From the NCBI RefSeq assembly GCF_000384195.1, contig NZ_KB913034.1:721479-785478 (forward strand): a stretch of 64,000 bases of DNA, written 5' to 3'. Under the pieces are notes generated by a model. It searched no databases, was not told the origin of the DNA, and was given only the letters and a program-made list of their open reading frames with translations. Within the stretch, counting starts at the first letter, position 1; every line of letters begins with the position of its first letter. Positions 6,984-15,920 of this stretch are shown in pieces. A program made the translations under genes and the position numbers. The DNA comes from Allobaculum stercoricanis DSM 13633 (lineage in GTDB: Bacteria; Bacillota_I; Bacilli_A; Erysipelotrichales; Erysipelotrichaceae).

Positions 6984-7697
6984 TCAATGTACCTTAGATG
7001 CTTTGCAGATACGATTGCGTTCAGCCAAAGCGTTAGTGATTTTCTTGACAAGTGCAGTTGCTTCGGAAACATTGTTACTTTCAACATTCGCTTTCAACTC
7101 ATTCAGCAGTACGTTAATCTTATCTTCTGCTTCCTTGGTTTTGGCGTTGCTAACGGGATCACTAAAACGAAACGCATCATTCAATTTTTCAAGTTCCGAT
7201 TTTAAATTGGAATCTTCACAACAATCAACGATGCCTGCAATGTCGATCTGAAAATTAGTCACAACCTCGGTATCAACCTTAACAGTCTCATCAACGTGTT
7301 CTACCAAATCACGGGTATTATCTGTAATAATTACACCGATTGCTGCAGCACCCAACATAATTATGGACAACAACAGCGCCACCCAATATGGAACAGCAAC
7401 AAATGCTCCAATAGTACAAATTACAATGCCAATCGCCAGTTGTGCAAGAGCATATACCGCACCAACTCTAAAAATCGGATAGCCATATATTTTGCTTACA
7501 AGTGTTTCCTTAGAGTTAAAGGCTTGATTGAAAACAAACAAACTGGCTGCGATTGCAATAATAGTAAAGGCAAATGAAATCCAGCTTGCTGCTACCTTAT
7601 TGAACGGGATAATTAAAAAGCCAATAATATAAACGACAAGGATAATTGCATATATCGCAATAACCGATTTAGATTTTTTTCCTAAATTCATTTTCAC
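6984..7697 (-). CDS. Four-helix membrane protein of the TIR/SPFH cluster
   Basis: This 237-aa protein has four predicted membrane segments (about 12-31, 38-56, 79-100, 103-121). A soluble, helical C-terminal half follows (about 125-237, LNDAFRFSDPVSNAKTKEAEDKINVLLNELKANVES), probably cytoplasmic. The start is GTG at 7697, two bases after the SPFH gene stop, with the GGAGGG that encodes the end of that gene as ribosome site; ATG at 7691 is an alternative. I recognise no named family. Tight coupling to the SPFH gene suggests a shared membrane complex. It could be the membrane anchor or an effector of the cluster. Confidence 0.7.
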   Translation of the reverse strand: MKMNLGKKSKSVIAIYAIILVVYIIGFLIIPFNKVAASWISFAFTIIAIAASLFVFNQAFNSKETLVSKIYGYPIFRVGAVYALAQLAIGIVICTIGAFVAVPYWVALLLSIIMLGAAAIGVIITDNTRDLVEHVDETVKVDTEVVTNFQIDIAGIVDCCEDSNLKSELEKLNDAFRFSDPVSNAKTKEAEDKINVLLNELKANVESNNVSEATALVKKITNALAERNRICKASKVH

Positions 7698-7699
7698 AA

Positions 7700-9478
7700 T
7701 TATCCCTCCCTCTTATGTCCGCACTCTGGACAGAACTTAGCAGAGATACCCTTGTTGCCGCATTCCGGACAATCCCAAGTCGTTGCTTCGGGTTTCTTGC
7801 TTCCGCACTCCGGACAGAACTTAGATGTGATATTCTTGTGTCCACAAGCGCAATCCCAACCAACTACAGGAGCAGGTTTCGGAGAACCACAATCCGGACA
7901 GAATTTGGACTTGATGTCTTTGCATCCACAAGCACAATTCCATGTATCAGCTGCAGGAGGCACTACGCTTCCACCAATTTCAGAAGATGTTTGCATGATC
8001 GGAGAAAGGGCATCTTTGGTCATACCAATTACGCCACCCATTGCTCCTAATGTTACACCAAGACCCGCAATGTCTCCAAGCGCAGAAGCAGCCCCACCAG
8101 AGCCGTTGCCAGTAATACCATTTTGCATAGCTTCCATACCAACCATGCGAGCAGTTTCCTGCTGATAGGTATAACCCTTCGCTCTCATTTCTTCTGCTTC
8201 TGCAAAAGCTTGAGCCTTGTATGCCTCTGCTTCTGCCTGTGCCTTTATTTTTAGTGCTTCTGCTTCGCCTTGAGCACCGACCATCTTCAACTGTGCTTCG
8301 GTCTGAGCTTCAAGAATTTTTCTGCTTTGCGCGGCTTCTGCTTCTGCCTTTCGGATTTCTTCTTCACGAACTTTCAAGGTCTTATCAGCAAACTGCTGTT
8401 TTAGACGGCGGAAGTTGGGATCATCATCCGGAGTCATGACAGCCGTTACAAAGAACTCCGGCATTGTCAAACCGTACTCCGCAAGAATCTCATTTATGGC
8501 AATGCGAAGCTTGTCGGATACGACATCAATATACTCGTCAATTTCAAGAATATTGATGTTGTTTTCTTTAATGATGCGGGCAAGATTGGCTTTTACCTTG
8601 GTCATTACAAGTGCCTTAAACTTGCCTACAACAGAAGAAATACTATAAGGATCGCCCATTACCTCGTTCTGCTTGAACTCGGATGCGGTTCCCACAAGCT
8701 TAACAAGGAGTTTTCTGGAATCGCTTACACGAAGGCTGAAGTTACCACAAGCACCGATCTCAATATGCAAACCGGATGCAGGGTCAAACAGACGAACCTT
8801 GCTGTCAGTACCCCATTTGATACCCATTTGTGTAGTGAGGTTAACAAAGTAAACCTCAGAATGGAACACCTCGGTGGTATTAGTCGGAAGCTTATATAGG
8901 TTTTCAAGCAACGGAATATTCTGTGTGGCAAGAGTATAGCGACCAGCACCGAACAAATCCAATGCCTTACCATCACGGAAGAAAATTGCTTCTTGGGATT
9001 CATGAACAATTAACTGAGATCCGAGATTGTAATCTTCGATAGGATGCTTCCATACAAAGGTGTCATTTCCACCTTCATACTTAATCACGCTTGCGAGACC
9101 TTGATTCTTGATGTTTTCTTTTGCAATTCGTTCCTGGACATCAATCACAGTATCGCAAAGAGGACAAGTGTACTTTGAACTACTCTTATCTGCTGAAAGC
9201 TTACAGCTACAAGAGGGACAAGTAAACTCTGCAAGCGCAGCCATGCTTTCTCTTGTATTGATCTTTTCGTGGCAGACAGGGCACTTTGCATCTTCGCCCT
9301 TACTTTGGTCATAAACAACGGTATTGCCACAAGAGGGGCAAACCTTCGACGAGAGCTTATCCGTTTTTACATTGATCGTATAGCCGCAAGCACAGTCGAT
9401 TTTTTTCTTTGCAAAGAAGCCGGTAGAGGCTTCAGCATAACGTCCGCAACTCGGACATTCTATTACGAACTTTGACAT
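7700..9478 (-). CDS. SPFH (band 7-like) protein with N- and C-terminal zinc ribbons
   Basis: This 592-aa protein has N-terminal paired-cysteine ribbons (IECPSCG, IDCACG, KVCPSCGN, AKCPVCHE, FTCPSCSC, YTCPLCD; about residues 8-110). A SPFH domain follows (about 140-350; FVWKHPIEDYNLGSQLIVHE). Next are an Ala/Glu/Lys-rich coiled coil (365-430), a glycine-rich segment, and three C-terminal ribbons each ending KFCPxCG. Such proteins oligomerise and act as scaffolds. The ATG at 9478 is chosen because it sits 9 nt after AGGGGG; the TTG at 9487 touches that site. It begins 18 bp after the TIR gene. This fits the domain layout of YdjI/virion-core-like SPFH proteins. Confidence 0.88.
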   Translation of the reverse strand: MSKFVIECPSCGRYAEASTGFFAKKKIDCACGYTINVKTDKLSSKVCPSCGNTVVYDQSKGEDAKCPVCHEKINTRESMAALAEFTCPSCSCKLSADKSSSKYTCPLCDTVIDVQERIAKENIKNQGLASVIKYEGGNDTFVWKHPIEDYNLGSQLIVHESQEAIFFRDGKALDLFGAGRYTLATQNIPLLENLYKLPTNTTEVFHSEVYFVNLTTQMGIKWGTDSKVRLFDPASGLHIEIGACGNFSLRVSDSRKLLVKLVGTASEFKQNEVMGDPYSISSVVGKFKALVMTKVKANLARIIKENNINILEIDEYIDVVSDKLRIAINEILAEYGLTMPEFFVTAVMTPDDDPNFRRLKQQFADKTLKVREEEIRKAEAEAAQSRKILEAQTEAQLKMVGAQGEAEALKIKAQAEAEAYKAQAFAEAEEMRAKGYTYQQETARMVGMEAMQNGITGNGSGGAASALGDIAGLGVTLGAMGGVIGMTKDALSPIMQTSSEIGGSVVPPAADTWNCACGCKDIKSKFCPDCGSPKPAPVVGWDCACGHKNITSKFCPECGSKKPEATTWDCPECGNKGISAKFCPECGHKREG

Positions 9479-9496
9479 TTTTACCAACCCCCTTAG

Positions 9497-11884
9497 TTAC
9501 AGTTTGTAAGTGTTATTTGCTATCATTTCCTCGCATTTTGCGAGTTTTTGAGTAGAATCTTTATAGCGTCTTATCGCAGCAAATCCGCCTCGTGCCCAGT
9601 TAATATCATCCATGCTTTTGGCTTCTTCCATTGCTTGACAAGCTTGATAATAGACTGCTTCAGCATCAAAGGAACTGCTACCAAAGAGGCTCTTTTTCTT
9701 GTCTTTGGGTAACACATAGAAGGACTCAGAGTTCTTAATTATGTATCGCAATTCATCATCAGCTTTGATAATCATGGCGAGTGAATATTCATCAACCAAT
9801 AGCGGCAATACTTTTTCGTCTTGTGCCAAAATGGCAATGATTTGACGATTCTCTAATTTCTGAACAACAGTAATCAGTTGCGCCTGCAGCGGGGTCAATT
9901 CATCATTTAAGTATTTTGCACTATCGAGATATTCGGTAATTTTTCTCTCGTTTCCTTCAATAGAAGCTTGTATTGCTTCAATCGAGCCAGCATCGTTGAT
10001 GAATTTTTTTGATTGAGAAATCTTATCAGAGATACTCTCAATCAAAGAGGACAATTCTTTCACACGAGCAGAAAGCTCTTTCTTTTTAAAAAAAGCAAAC
10101 ATTCCCAAAGAAGAAAGTTCGTTATTTGCTTGCGACAACTGCTGTTGTGCTGTTTTAAGCTGAGCCTCAAAGGAAACAATTTGATCGGACTTGCTCTTAA
10201 TCTCTTTCTGCTGCCCCTTAGCTTTTTCAATATCCTTTTTCAACTTCTCAACAGGAGCGGTCTTTTTTTCAATCTCTCTCGTTATCGCAAGAATCCTATC
10301 GTTGATCTGACAGTATTCAGACCAGATACTCATGGCGAGTTTTTTCCGTGAACGCCAAGATTCTTCGTATTTGGTTTTTAATTCAATAGAATCTCTGTAG
10401 GCACCAAGAGAATCAAGAATTTTGATACCATCTAAAAGAGTATCCTCGGAGATTGCATTTTCTAACATGGATACTGCAGTTTTATATTTTCCTTCAGTAA
10501 ACAACTCATTAACCGTATCCTGGCATTCGTTTGCAAGAGATGAAGAATCTTTGTAATCACCTAACTCTTTGAATGCCTTTACCGCATTAGTATAATCAGA
10601 ATCGGTTTTTGCTTTTTCTTTCATTCGTAATGCGGCTACATACTTTCTTTCCAAGATGCGAGTTTTAATAACGGTAATCGCATCGGTAAGTGAGGCTTTA
10701 AGAGTATCATCCGCAAACCGCATTGCCTTTTGATAGTAATTGTGATTATCAAAAGGTTCTTCGCAATCAGAAAGACTTTGCTGTGTTTTTACACGCAATT
10801 CAACCATCAGCTTTCCAACGTAGGCAAGAGCGTTTTGAGGCTCCAAGTCGAGAACTTTCTCACAATACTCGTCGGCACTATTCCAGTTGCCATCTTCGAG
10901 GAACATAAACACTCTCTGCAGAAGCGGAGTTGTAGTAGCACTATTCGTGTTAACCACTACGGTTTCTTTTTTTGTTTCTTTCGGTTTGCTTGCAGAAAGG
11001 ACTTTCTTAATTCCACGAACAACATCGTTGATAAAACCGATCTTACCCATATCTTGCGCTTGAAGATGGGCAAACTCCTCCGGAAGTTCATAGGCATCCA
11101 TATCCTTATAACAAGGAATCAAAATCTTTGAACGATCCTTCTTCATTATCTTCAAGAAGCGAGACCACTCGTTCTTGACCCAAACAGCGTTAAAATATTC
11201 GGGCTTAGTACCAATGGACAACATCACTTTTGCAGAATTGAGTGCTGCAAAGATACATGGCTCATATGCAGAACCAAGTTTGTCCTCAAGCGTTATTGCC
11301 GCATAGAAAACCTTAAAGCCCTCCTGTGTGAGCTGATAGTAGATGTCATTTGCGATAACACTATCTTGTGTACGTCTGCCGGTTTCGTCTGTCTCCTTAT
11401 AGCAGATAAACACATCATAAGGGTCTTCCTTTTGAGAAAGAGCGATAATCTCTTTCTGTAAACGGTCAATCTCTTTAGCTTCAGATTCGTAAATGCCTCG
11501 CTGTATGCTGTCGGCATAATTCAACGCAGATTTATAATCATCATCTGCAATAATGGAATCTAATGAGGTTCGGTGACAAGTGGGAACCCGCTTAAACGTA
11601 GCGGGATCTTCCACATATTCGATACCGAACTTACACAGAATCAATCCCCAGTATGCTTCTGCCTGGGTATTATCTGCTTGGACTATTCTTTCGTAGATTT
11701 GTTCTGCTTTGTCAAACTCGCTTTTCATACGCAGAATGTTTGCACGATTAAATAACCCCTGCAGGTTTTCATCTTTTGCGGAGGGAACTGTTTGTGTCGT
11801 GCCACAAAAATCACATTCTATGACCGTGTTGCCTTCGCTAACACTCAGCTCACCGCCGCACATTTTACATTTATAGATAGCCAA
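9497..11884 (-). CDS. Zinc-ribbon/TPR/TIR-domain protein
   Basis: This 795-aa protein begins at TTG (11884), immediately after the stop of the small zinc-ribbon gene. Its layout is a zinc ribbon (C6, C9, C24, C27), TPR-like helices (about 44-120), a TIR domain (about 154-295; YDVFICYKETDETG), further TPR-like repeats (310-470), a long coiled coil (about 520-690) and a helical end. E208 in LGSAYEPCIFAAL occupies the position of the catalytic glutamate of TIR NADases such as SARM1. TIR enzymes cleave NAD or make signalling nucleotides in antiphage systems. Here the trigger is unknown; a membrane-linked sensor-effector role with the SPFH protein is inference. Confidence 0.9.
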   Translation of the reverse strand: MAIYKCKMCGGELSVSEGNTVIECDFCGTTQTVPSAKDENLQGLFNRANILRMKSEFDKAEQIYERIVQADNTQAEAYWGLILCKFGIEYVEDPATFKRVPTCHRTSLDSIIADDDYKSALNYADSIQRGIYESEAKEIDRLQKEIIALSQKEDPYDVFICYKETDETGRRTQDSVIANDIYYQLTQEGFKVFYAAITLEDKLGSAYEPCIFAALNSAKVMLSIGTKPEYFNAVWVKNEWSRFLKIMKKDRSKILIPCYKDMDAYELPEEFAHLQAQDMGKIGFINDVVRGIKKVLSASKPKETKKETVVVNTNSATTTPLLQRVFMFLEDGNWNSADEYCEKVLDLEPQNALAYVGKLMVELRVKTQQSLSDCEEPFDNHNYYQKAMRFADDTLKASLTDAITVIKTRILERKYVAALRMKEKAKTDSDYTNAVKAFKELGDYKDSSSLANECQDTVNELFTEGKYKTAVSMLENAISEDTLLDGIKILDSLGAYRDSIELKTKYEESWRSRKKLAMSIWSEYCQINDRILAITREIEKKTAPVEKLKKDIEKAKGQQKEIKSKSDQIVSFEAQLKTAQQQLSQANNELSSLGMFAFFKKKELSARVKELSSLIESISDKISQSKKFINDAGSIEAIQASIEGNERKITEYLDSAKYLNDELTPLQAQLITVVQKLENRQIIAILAQDEKVLPLLVDEYSLAMIIKADDELRYIIKNSESFYVLPKDKKKSLFGSSSFDAEAVYYQACQAMEEAKSMDDINWARGGFAAIRRYKDSTQKLAKCEEMIANNTYKL

Positions 11885-12010
11885 TTAAAACACCGCCCTT
11901 TCTCTGAAAACGTTCGTTTGAGTGGTTCCACAAAAATCACACTCAACAATTTTCATACCCTCCGTAACAGAGAGGTCGCCGCCACACATTTTACACTTCA
12001 GTATAGCCAT
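11885..12010 (-). CDS. 41-aa stand-alone zinc ribbon, paralogue of the TIR protein N-terminus
   Basis: Starting at ATG 12010 after AAAGGAGAACAGGATT, this short gene encodes a ribbon beginning MAILKCKMCGGDLSVTEG. It closely matches the first 33 residues of the downstream TIR protein, including all four cysteines, then ends with NVFRERAVF. Its TAA is directly followed by the TTG start of the TIR gene. It may be a real small protein competing for the same ligand, a translational coupler, or what is left of a duplicated TIR gene. Confidence 0.7.
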   Translation of the reverse strand: MAILKCKMCGGDLSVTEGMKIVECDFCGTTQTNVFRERAVF

Positions 12011-12065
12011 AATCCTGTTCTCCTTTATATTTGCTTATTGTTTTACAGTAGTTTGGGTGAGAAAG

Positions 12066-12503
12066 TCATTTGGAGGACTTACATCTTGCGTATTCCATCA
12101 TCACCATAGCACGAATTGCCCCTTTTGCTTGCTCATCTAAGTGCTCAATAATTTCCTCTGAGTTGTTTCCAAGAAAGGAACTCAATTCATAATCAGAAAA
12201 GTCTATTCCATCATTGAATCGGGTGATCAACTCCTGCGGAAAAATCGAAAGCTGTCGAATCATTTTATGTGTTTTTCTGTTGTGATCATAGAACAACACT
12301 AACGATAGGTATGTGCTCCAAGCCATTTTTCTAACTTTTCTTTCCATGGCACTATAGGTCTGTCTCGACACACCTATTAAATTTGCAAGTTCTTCCTGTG
12401 ATATTTCCGCCTTTGTTCTTAATACTGTAAGGTTTGGAGTTAACATGGCGATAAAGCTGTCTTTTTCTTCGTCAGTCAACAGCCATTTAGATTCAACCTG
12501 CAT
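12066..12503 (-). CDS. XRE-type helix-turn-helix regulator heading the TIR/SPFH cluster
   Basis: This 145-aa protein starts MQVESKWLLTDEEKDSF. It has a Cro/C1-type HTH (about residues 26-55, LRTKAEISQEELANLIGVSRQTYSAMER) and a helical C-terminus. A longer in-frame start would lie inside the insertion sequence and is spurious. The ATG is only 7 bp from the end of insertion sequence copy 2, with no ribosome site between, so its original promoter and leader are lost. It probably controlled the downstream minus-strand genes. Confidence 0.8.
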   Translation of the reverse strand: MQVESKWLLTDEEKDSFIAMLTPNLTVLRTKAEISQEELANLIGVSRQTYSAMERKVRKMAWSTYLSLVLFYDHNRKTHKMIRQLSIFPQELITRFNDGIDFSDYELSSFLGNNSEEIIEHLDEQAKGAIRAMVMMEYARCKSSK

Positions 12504-12510
12504 ATTTAAA

Positions 12511-14048
12511 GGTTCTAAGTAAAATTGTGTGAGATTTGTCTTTTGGATTAAAAATTTAAATCTCTTTTTTCGCAAAAGAAAAGAGATATCTTTAAAATTG
12601 TAATTACGACAAAACAACTTAAGGAGATCTCATATGCATACTAACTGTTCTGTGACGATCAGTCAAACTATTCCTGGAGCTATTGTTTATCCTGAATCAC
12701 TGACTGGATTCATCAATCAAACAACTAATCTAATCGTCAGCGATTCAGGACAACTTTTTTATCATATTTATGGTGAACAATTCATTACTCCAGAAGATTC
12801 TGTTTGTCCTTGTTGCAAAACAACTATGCATGTTCGTGGTCAAATCACTCGAGTACTCAAGCATGAATCCAAGGGAAATTCAACTTGCAGAATTTTTGTG
12901 AAGGTTACTCGATTCAAATGCCCAAAATGCCATAAAACCCATGTGCAGCAGATCCCTTATGAATGCCCCAATCATAGAATGACCACTGATCTATATAAAC
13001 AGATCACCTATCATCTTGAACGACACGATTTATCGCTTAAAAAGATCGCACAGACCTGTGGAGTAGATCCACATACTGTAAAAGCGATTGATAAAGATCG
13101 TCTTTCAAAGCTCTACACGACAGAGGTTGACTCTCATCGCAAGCTCAAAAAACCTATGGAGTATTCTCGTTATCTAGGCATTGATGAATTTAAACTTCAT
13201 AACCATCATCAATATGCCACTCACATTATCGATCTTGATACAGGACATATCCTATGGATCGCTTTTGGAAAGAAAAAACAAATTGTATATGATTTTATCA
13301 ACCATGTAGGATACAACTGGATGCGTCACGTTAAAGCAGTGAGCTGTGATATGAATGCCTATTTTTACTCGGCATTCCATGAAAAGTGTCCTTGGATCCA
13401 GGTTGTGTATGATCGTTTTCATTTGATCAAAAACTTTAATGACAAGGTCATTTCTATGGTTAGAAAAGACGAGCAGCGCCGCTTAATCGGAGAAGGTAAT
13501 CTTTGTAAGGCTCGTTCATTAAAACAAACACGATATATTCTTCTGTCCTCTCCAGAAACACTTGAAAGGAAGGATGCGTTAGCGAGTCAAGGAACTCTTC
13601 TTGATTCTGGTCATGTCCTATTTCGAAAAGAACCAAAAATTCGCAAAGGCGGGTTAATGAAGAAATATAAACAACTATTGAAAGAGAACGAACTGTTTTT
13701 CGCCATAGATCTTATTAAAGAAGAACTAAAAGAGGCATATGCGACAAGTGACGAAAATACAATGGCAAATCATCTTACGCATATTGTAGAAATCTGCAAT
13801 GCGACAAAGAATGAACATTTTAAATGGTTCTCTAACTTAATCCTCAAACACTGGAATGGATTGATTAGTCATGCGATTCTACGTTTGTCTAATGGCAAAA
13901 TAGAAGGGATCAATAATAGAATCAAAACGGTTCGAAGAATGTCTTATGGTTTTCGAGATGACGAATATTTCTTCTTGAAATTAATCGACATGAGTCGTTA
14001 TCGATCAGCTTGATTCATAGATGATCCCACACGATTTTCCATAGAGCC
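12511..14048 (+). mobile_element. ISL3-family insertion sequence, copy 2 (1538 bp)
   Basis: The element runs from GGTTCTAAGTAAAATTGTG (12511) to the complement of GGCTCTATGGAAAATCGTG (ending 14048). It is inverted relative to copy 1. The 8-bp flanks do not match (TATTTAAA on the left, TAAAAGGT on the right), so the original insertion site has been rearranged. Five bases beyond its right end another terminal repeat begins (14054). Confidence 0.92.
12634..14013 (+). CDS. ISL3-family transposase, copy 2
   Basis: This intact 459-aa transposase has the same domain layout as copy 1: a zinc finger with CPCCKTTMHVRG, HTH, and DDE region with YLGIDEFKLHNHHQYA and LSNGKIEGINNRIK. About six residues differ from copy 1. 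The start follows AAGGAGATCTCAT. Both copies look functional, so each could mobilise the other or the DNA between them. Confidence 0.95.
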   Translation: MHTNCSVTISQTIPGAIVYPESLTGFINQTTNLIVSDSGQLFYHIYGEQFITPEDSVCPCCKTTMHVRGQITRVLKHESKGNSTCRIFVKVTRFKCPKCHKTHVQQIPYECPNHRMTTDLYKQITYHLERHDLSLKKIAQTCGVDPHTVKAIDKDRLSKLYTTEVDSHRKLKKPMEYSRYLGIDEFKLHNHHQYATHIIDLDTGHILWIAFGKKKQIVYDFINHVGYNWMRHVKAVSCDMNAYFYSAFHEKCPWIQVVYDRFHLIKNFNDKVISMVRKDEQRRLIGEGNLCKARSLKQTRYILLSSPETLERKDALASQGTLLDSGHVLFRKEPKIRKGGLMKKYKQLLKENELFFAIDLIKEELKEAYATSDENTMANHLTHIVEICNATKNEHFKWFSNLILKHWNGLISHAILRLSNGKIEGINNRIKTVRRMSYGFRDDEYFFLKLIDMSRYRSA

Positions 14049-14053
14049 TAAAA

Positions 14054-14180
14054 GGTTCTAAGTAAAACTGTGTGGGATTTGTCTTTTGGATTGTTATCCA
14101 ATCGGTTTTGTTTAGATATTTTTCTCATTTTGTCTATATATATGGGCAAAAACTACATTTTATTTTTCACAAAAGAAAAG
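14054..14180. repeat. Decayed third ISL3 end
   Basis: The 39 bp at 14054-14092 match the left terminal repeat of copy 2 almost perfectly. After unrelated sequence, 14163-14180 matches an internal piece of the same end (TTTTTCACAAAAGAAAAG). No transposase remains. It is separated from copy 2 by only TAAAA, so the two elements once lay in tandem. Confidence 0.75.
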
Positions 14181-14240
14181 TTGGAAATTAGAAATCAATA
14201 TATTTTAGGGTTAGTTGAATTCAAGTGAATCAATTGCTGA

Positions 14241-15446
14241 TTATTGGTTTGATGAGCGCATTTTTGTTGCTAATAATAATGCGGCAATAAGAGATAAGAT
14301 GCCCCCAAACATAAAGGGTGCAAAGACACCAATTTTATCCCATAAAAAACCAGCGATCACACTTGCGGGAAGTAAAGCAATTCCAACAAGGGTGGAATGG
14401 AGGCCAAGCATCGTTCCTTTTAATTTGGTAGGAGCAATTTCAGCAATAAAGGCTCGTTCTGCACCAGCTGTCATTGCTGTATAAATGCCATAGACCACAA
14501 AGATTAAAATCATCAGCGGTTTGGATGTACAAAACGCAAATCCAAAATAAACAAGAGAGAAAGTAAGATATCCGCCAACGAGTAAATGTTTTCTGCCAAT
14601 TTTATCCGAGAGCTTACCACAAGGAATGGCAAACAATGAAGCAGTTAGATTATATATAAAATAAAGTAAAATCGTCGTGCTACTATCAAAGCCAATATTA
14701 TAGGCGCGAAGCAATAAAAAGCTATTGGAAGAATTGCCGAGTGTAAATAAAAAGGCAATCACGAGATAGAGTTTTAAATTGTGATCGAGTTGGGAAATGT
14801 TTTTCCAAAAATATTCTCGTTGCATCGGTTCGCGTTTTTCTTTTTTCTCATGAACAAAGAAAAAGAGCAATAATGCGATCACAATTGGAATAATTGAAAT
14901 CGCAAAGATTATTTTGTAGCTTTCGGGATTGGAGCCAATTTTTTTTAGGAGAATAAAAGACAGTAAAATCCCAATAGCGGATCCAGCCATGTCGAGCATT
15001 TTATGGATGCCAAACGATTTTCCCATATTGTTTTGATCGGCACTTTCCGAAACCATCACATCACGAGGGGCTGTACGAATTCCTTTACCAAAGCGGTCGA
15101 TCACGCGCGCACTTAAAATGCCACTCCAAGAAGTCGCAAAGATTAGGGCAATTTTATACAACAATCCGGTCGCATAACCCGAGAGTGCGATCGCTTTTTT
15201 ATGTTGGAAGCGATCGCTAATATAGCCACTAAATACTTTCAACAAACTTGCGATACATTCGGCAATTCCTTCAATTAATCCGACCAAAACGGGCGTTGCC
15301 CCAAAGGCAGCGGTGAGATAAAGCGGGATTAATGGATAAACCATCTCGCTAGAAATGTCCGCAAAACAACTAATGAGGCCTAGTAAGATGATGTTGCGCA
15401 TTCCTTTAGATATGAGTTTTTTTCGACTATTTGTTTTCTCTATCAT
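14241..15446 (-). CDS. MFS family exporter
   Basis: This protein of about 401 aa has 12 predicted membrane helices and typical major facilitator motifs in both halves (SGYISDRFQHKKAIAL, GKLSDKIGRKHLLVGG between helices 2-3 and 8-9; RVIDRFGKGIRTAPRD). The family moves small molecules by proton coupling; the substrate is unknown, though control by a MarR repressor suggests a toxic compound. The ATG at 15446 is chosen because GGAG lies 9 nt upstream; more upstream starts lie inside marR. It overlaps the marR end by 20 bp, so the two are one operon. Confidence 0.85.
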   Translation of the reverse strand: MIEKTNSRKKLISKGMRNIILLGLISCFADISSEMVYPLIPLYLTAAFGATPVLVGLIEGIAECIASLLKVFSGYISDRFQHKKAIALSGYATGLLYKIALIFATSWSGILSARVIDRFGKGIRTAPRDVMVSESADQNNMGKSFGIHKMLDMAGSAIGILLSFILLKKIGSNPESYKIIFAISIIPIVIALLLFFFVHEKKEKREPMQREYFWKNISQLDHNLKLYLVIAFLFTLGNSSNSFLLLRAYNIGFDSSTTILLYFIYNLTASLFAIPCGKLSDKIGRKHLLVGGYLTFSLVYFGFAFCTSKPLMILIFVVYGIYTAMTAGAERAFIAEIAPTKLKGTMLGLHSTLVGIALLPASVIAGFLWDKIGVFAPFMFGGILSLIAALLLATKMRSSNQ

Positions 15447-15909
15447 GATCAGCATCTCCAATCCGTTCTTTGACATGCTTAAAACCATTACGCGCTTCTT
15501 GTTTGGATCGTACATATAATTTGTCTAAGATCTCGCAAAATATATCGCATTCTTCATAGGATAAATCTTCTACAAGCCAATCATAGAAAGTAGCTTCAAT
15601 GTATTCTTTGGAGTTTTTCAAATGATCTGCTTTTGGTGTAGCAAAAAGTAGTTGGCTTCGCCGATCTGTCGGATGCGTTTTACGCACTAAATAACCTTTA
15701 GCCTCTAAAGCGGCAGCGCGTCTAGCGGCGGCGCCTTTATCGATTTTTAATTGTTCACGAATTTGGGCTTGGGTGAGTCCGGGATGATGGCGTAATAGGT
15801 GAATAAAATCGAATTCAGCAGTGCCAATGCCATCTTCTTTCATCGTCTGTAGTGTAAACTTGTTTACTTCACGAGCTATTTTTGTGATGTATCTTTTGGT
15901 GCGATCCAT
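15427..15909 (-). CDS. MarR-family transcriptional regulator
   Basis: This 160-aa winged-helix protein contains DFIHLLRHHPGLTQAQIREQ, a recognition-helix region GAAARRAAALEAKGYLVRK and the wing THPTDRRSQLLFATPKA, typical of MarR repressors. It is the first gene of a two-gene operon with the MFS exporter. Upstream lies a long inverted repeat (15921-15968) that is the likely operator, so repression with release by a ligand exported by the MFS protein is the simplest model (inference). Confidence 0.9.
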   Translation of the reverse strand: MDRTKRYITKIAREVNKFTLQTMKEDGIGTAEFDFIHLLRHHPGLTQAQIREQLKIDKGAAARRAAALEAKGYLVRKTHPTDRRSQLLFATPKADHLKNSKEYIEATFYDWLVEDLSYEECDIFCEILDKLYVRSKQEARNGFKHVKERIGDADHDRENK

Positions 15910-15920
15910 AAACCCTCCTG

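Noticed and set aside
12504..12617. N-terminal extension of the HTH regulator
   Set aside because: It is encoded by the end of the insertion sequence and is an accidental open frame.
2779..14048. A composite transposon made of the two ISL3 copies
   Set aside because: Copy 1 has its own perfect 8-bp duplication, and the outer flanks (TAAAATAT and TAAAAGGT) do not match, so the two copies did not insert as one unit.
14049..14053. TAAAA as a remnant target duplication shared with copy 1
   Set aside because: Only five AT bases match; this is too weak in AT-rich DNA.
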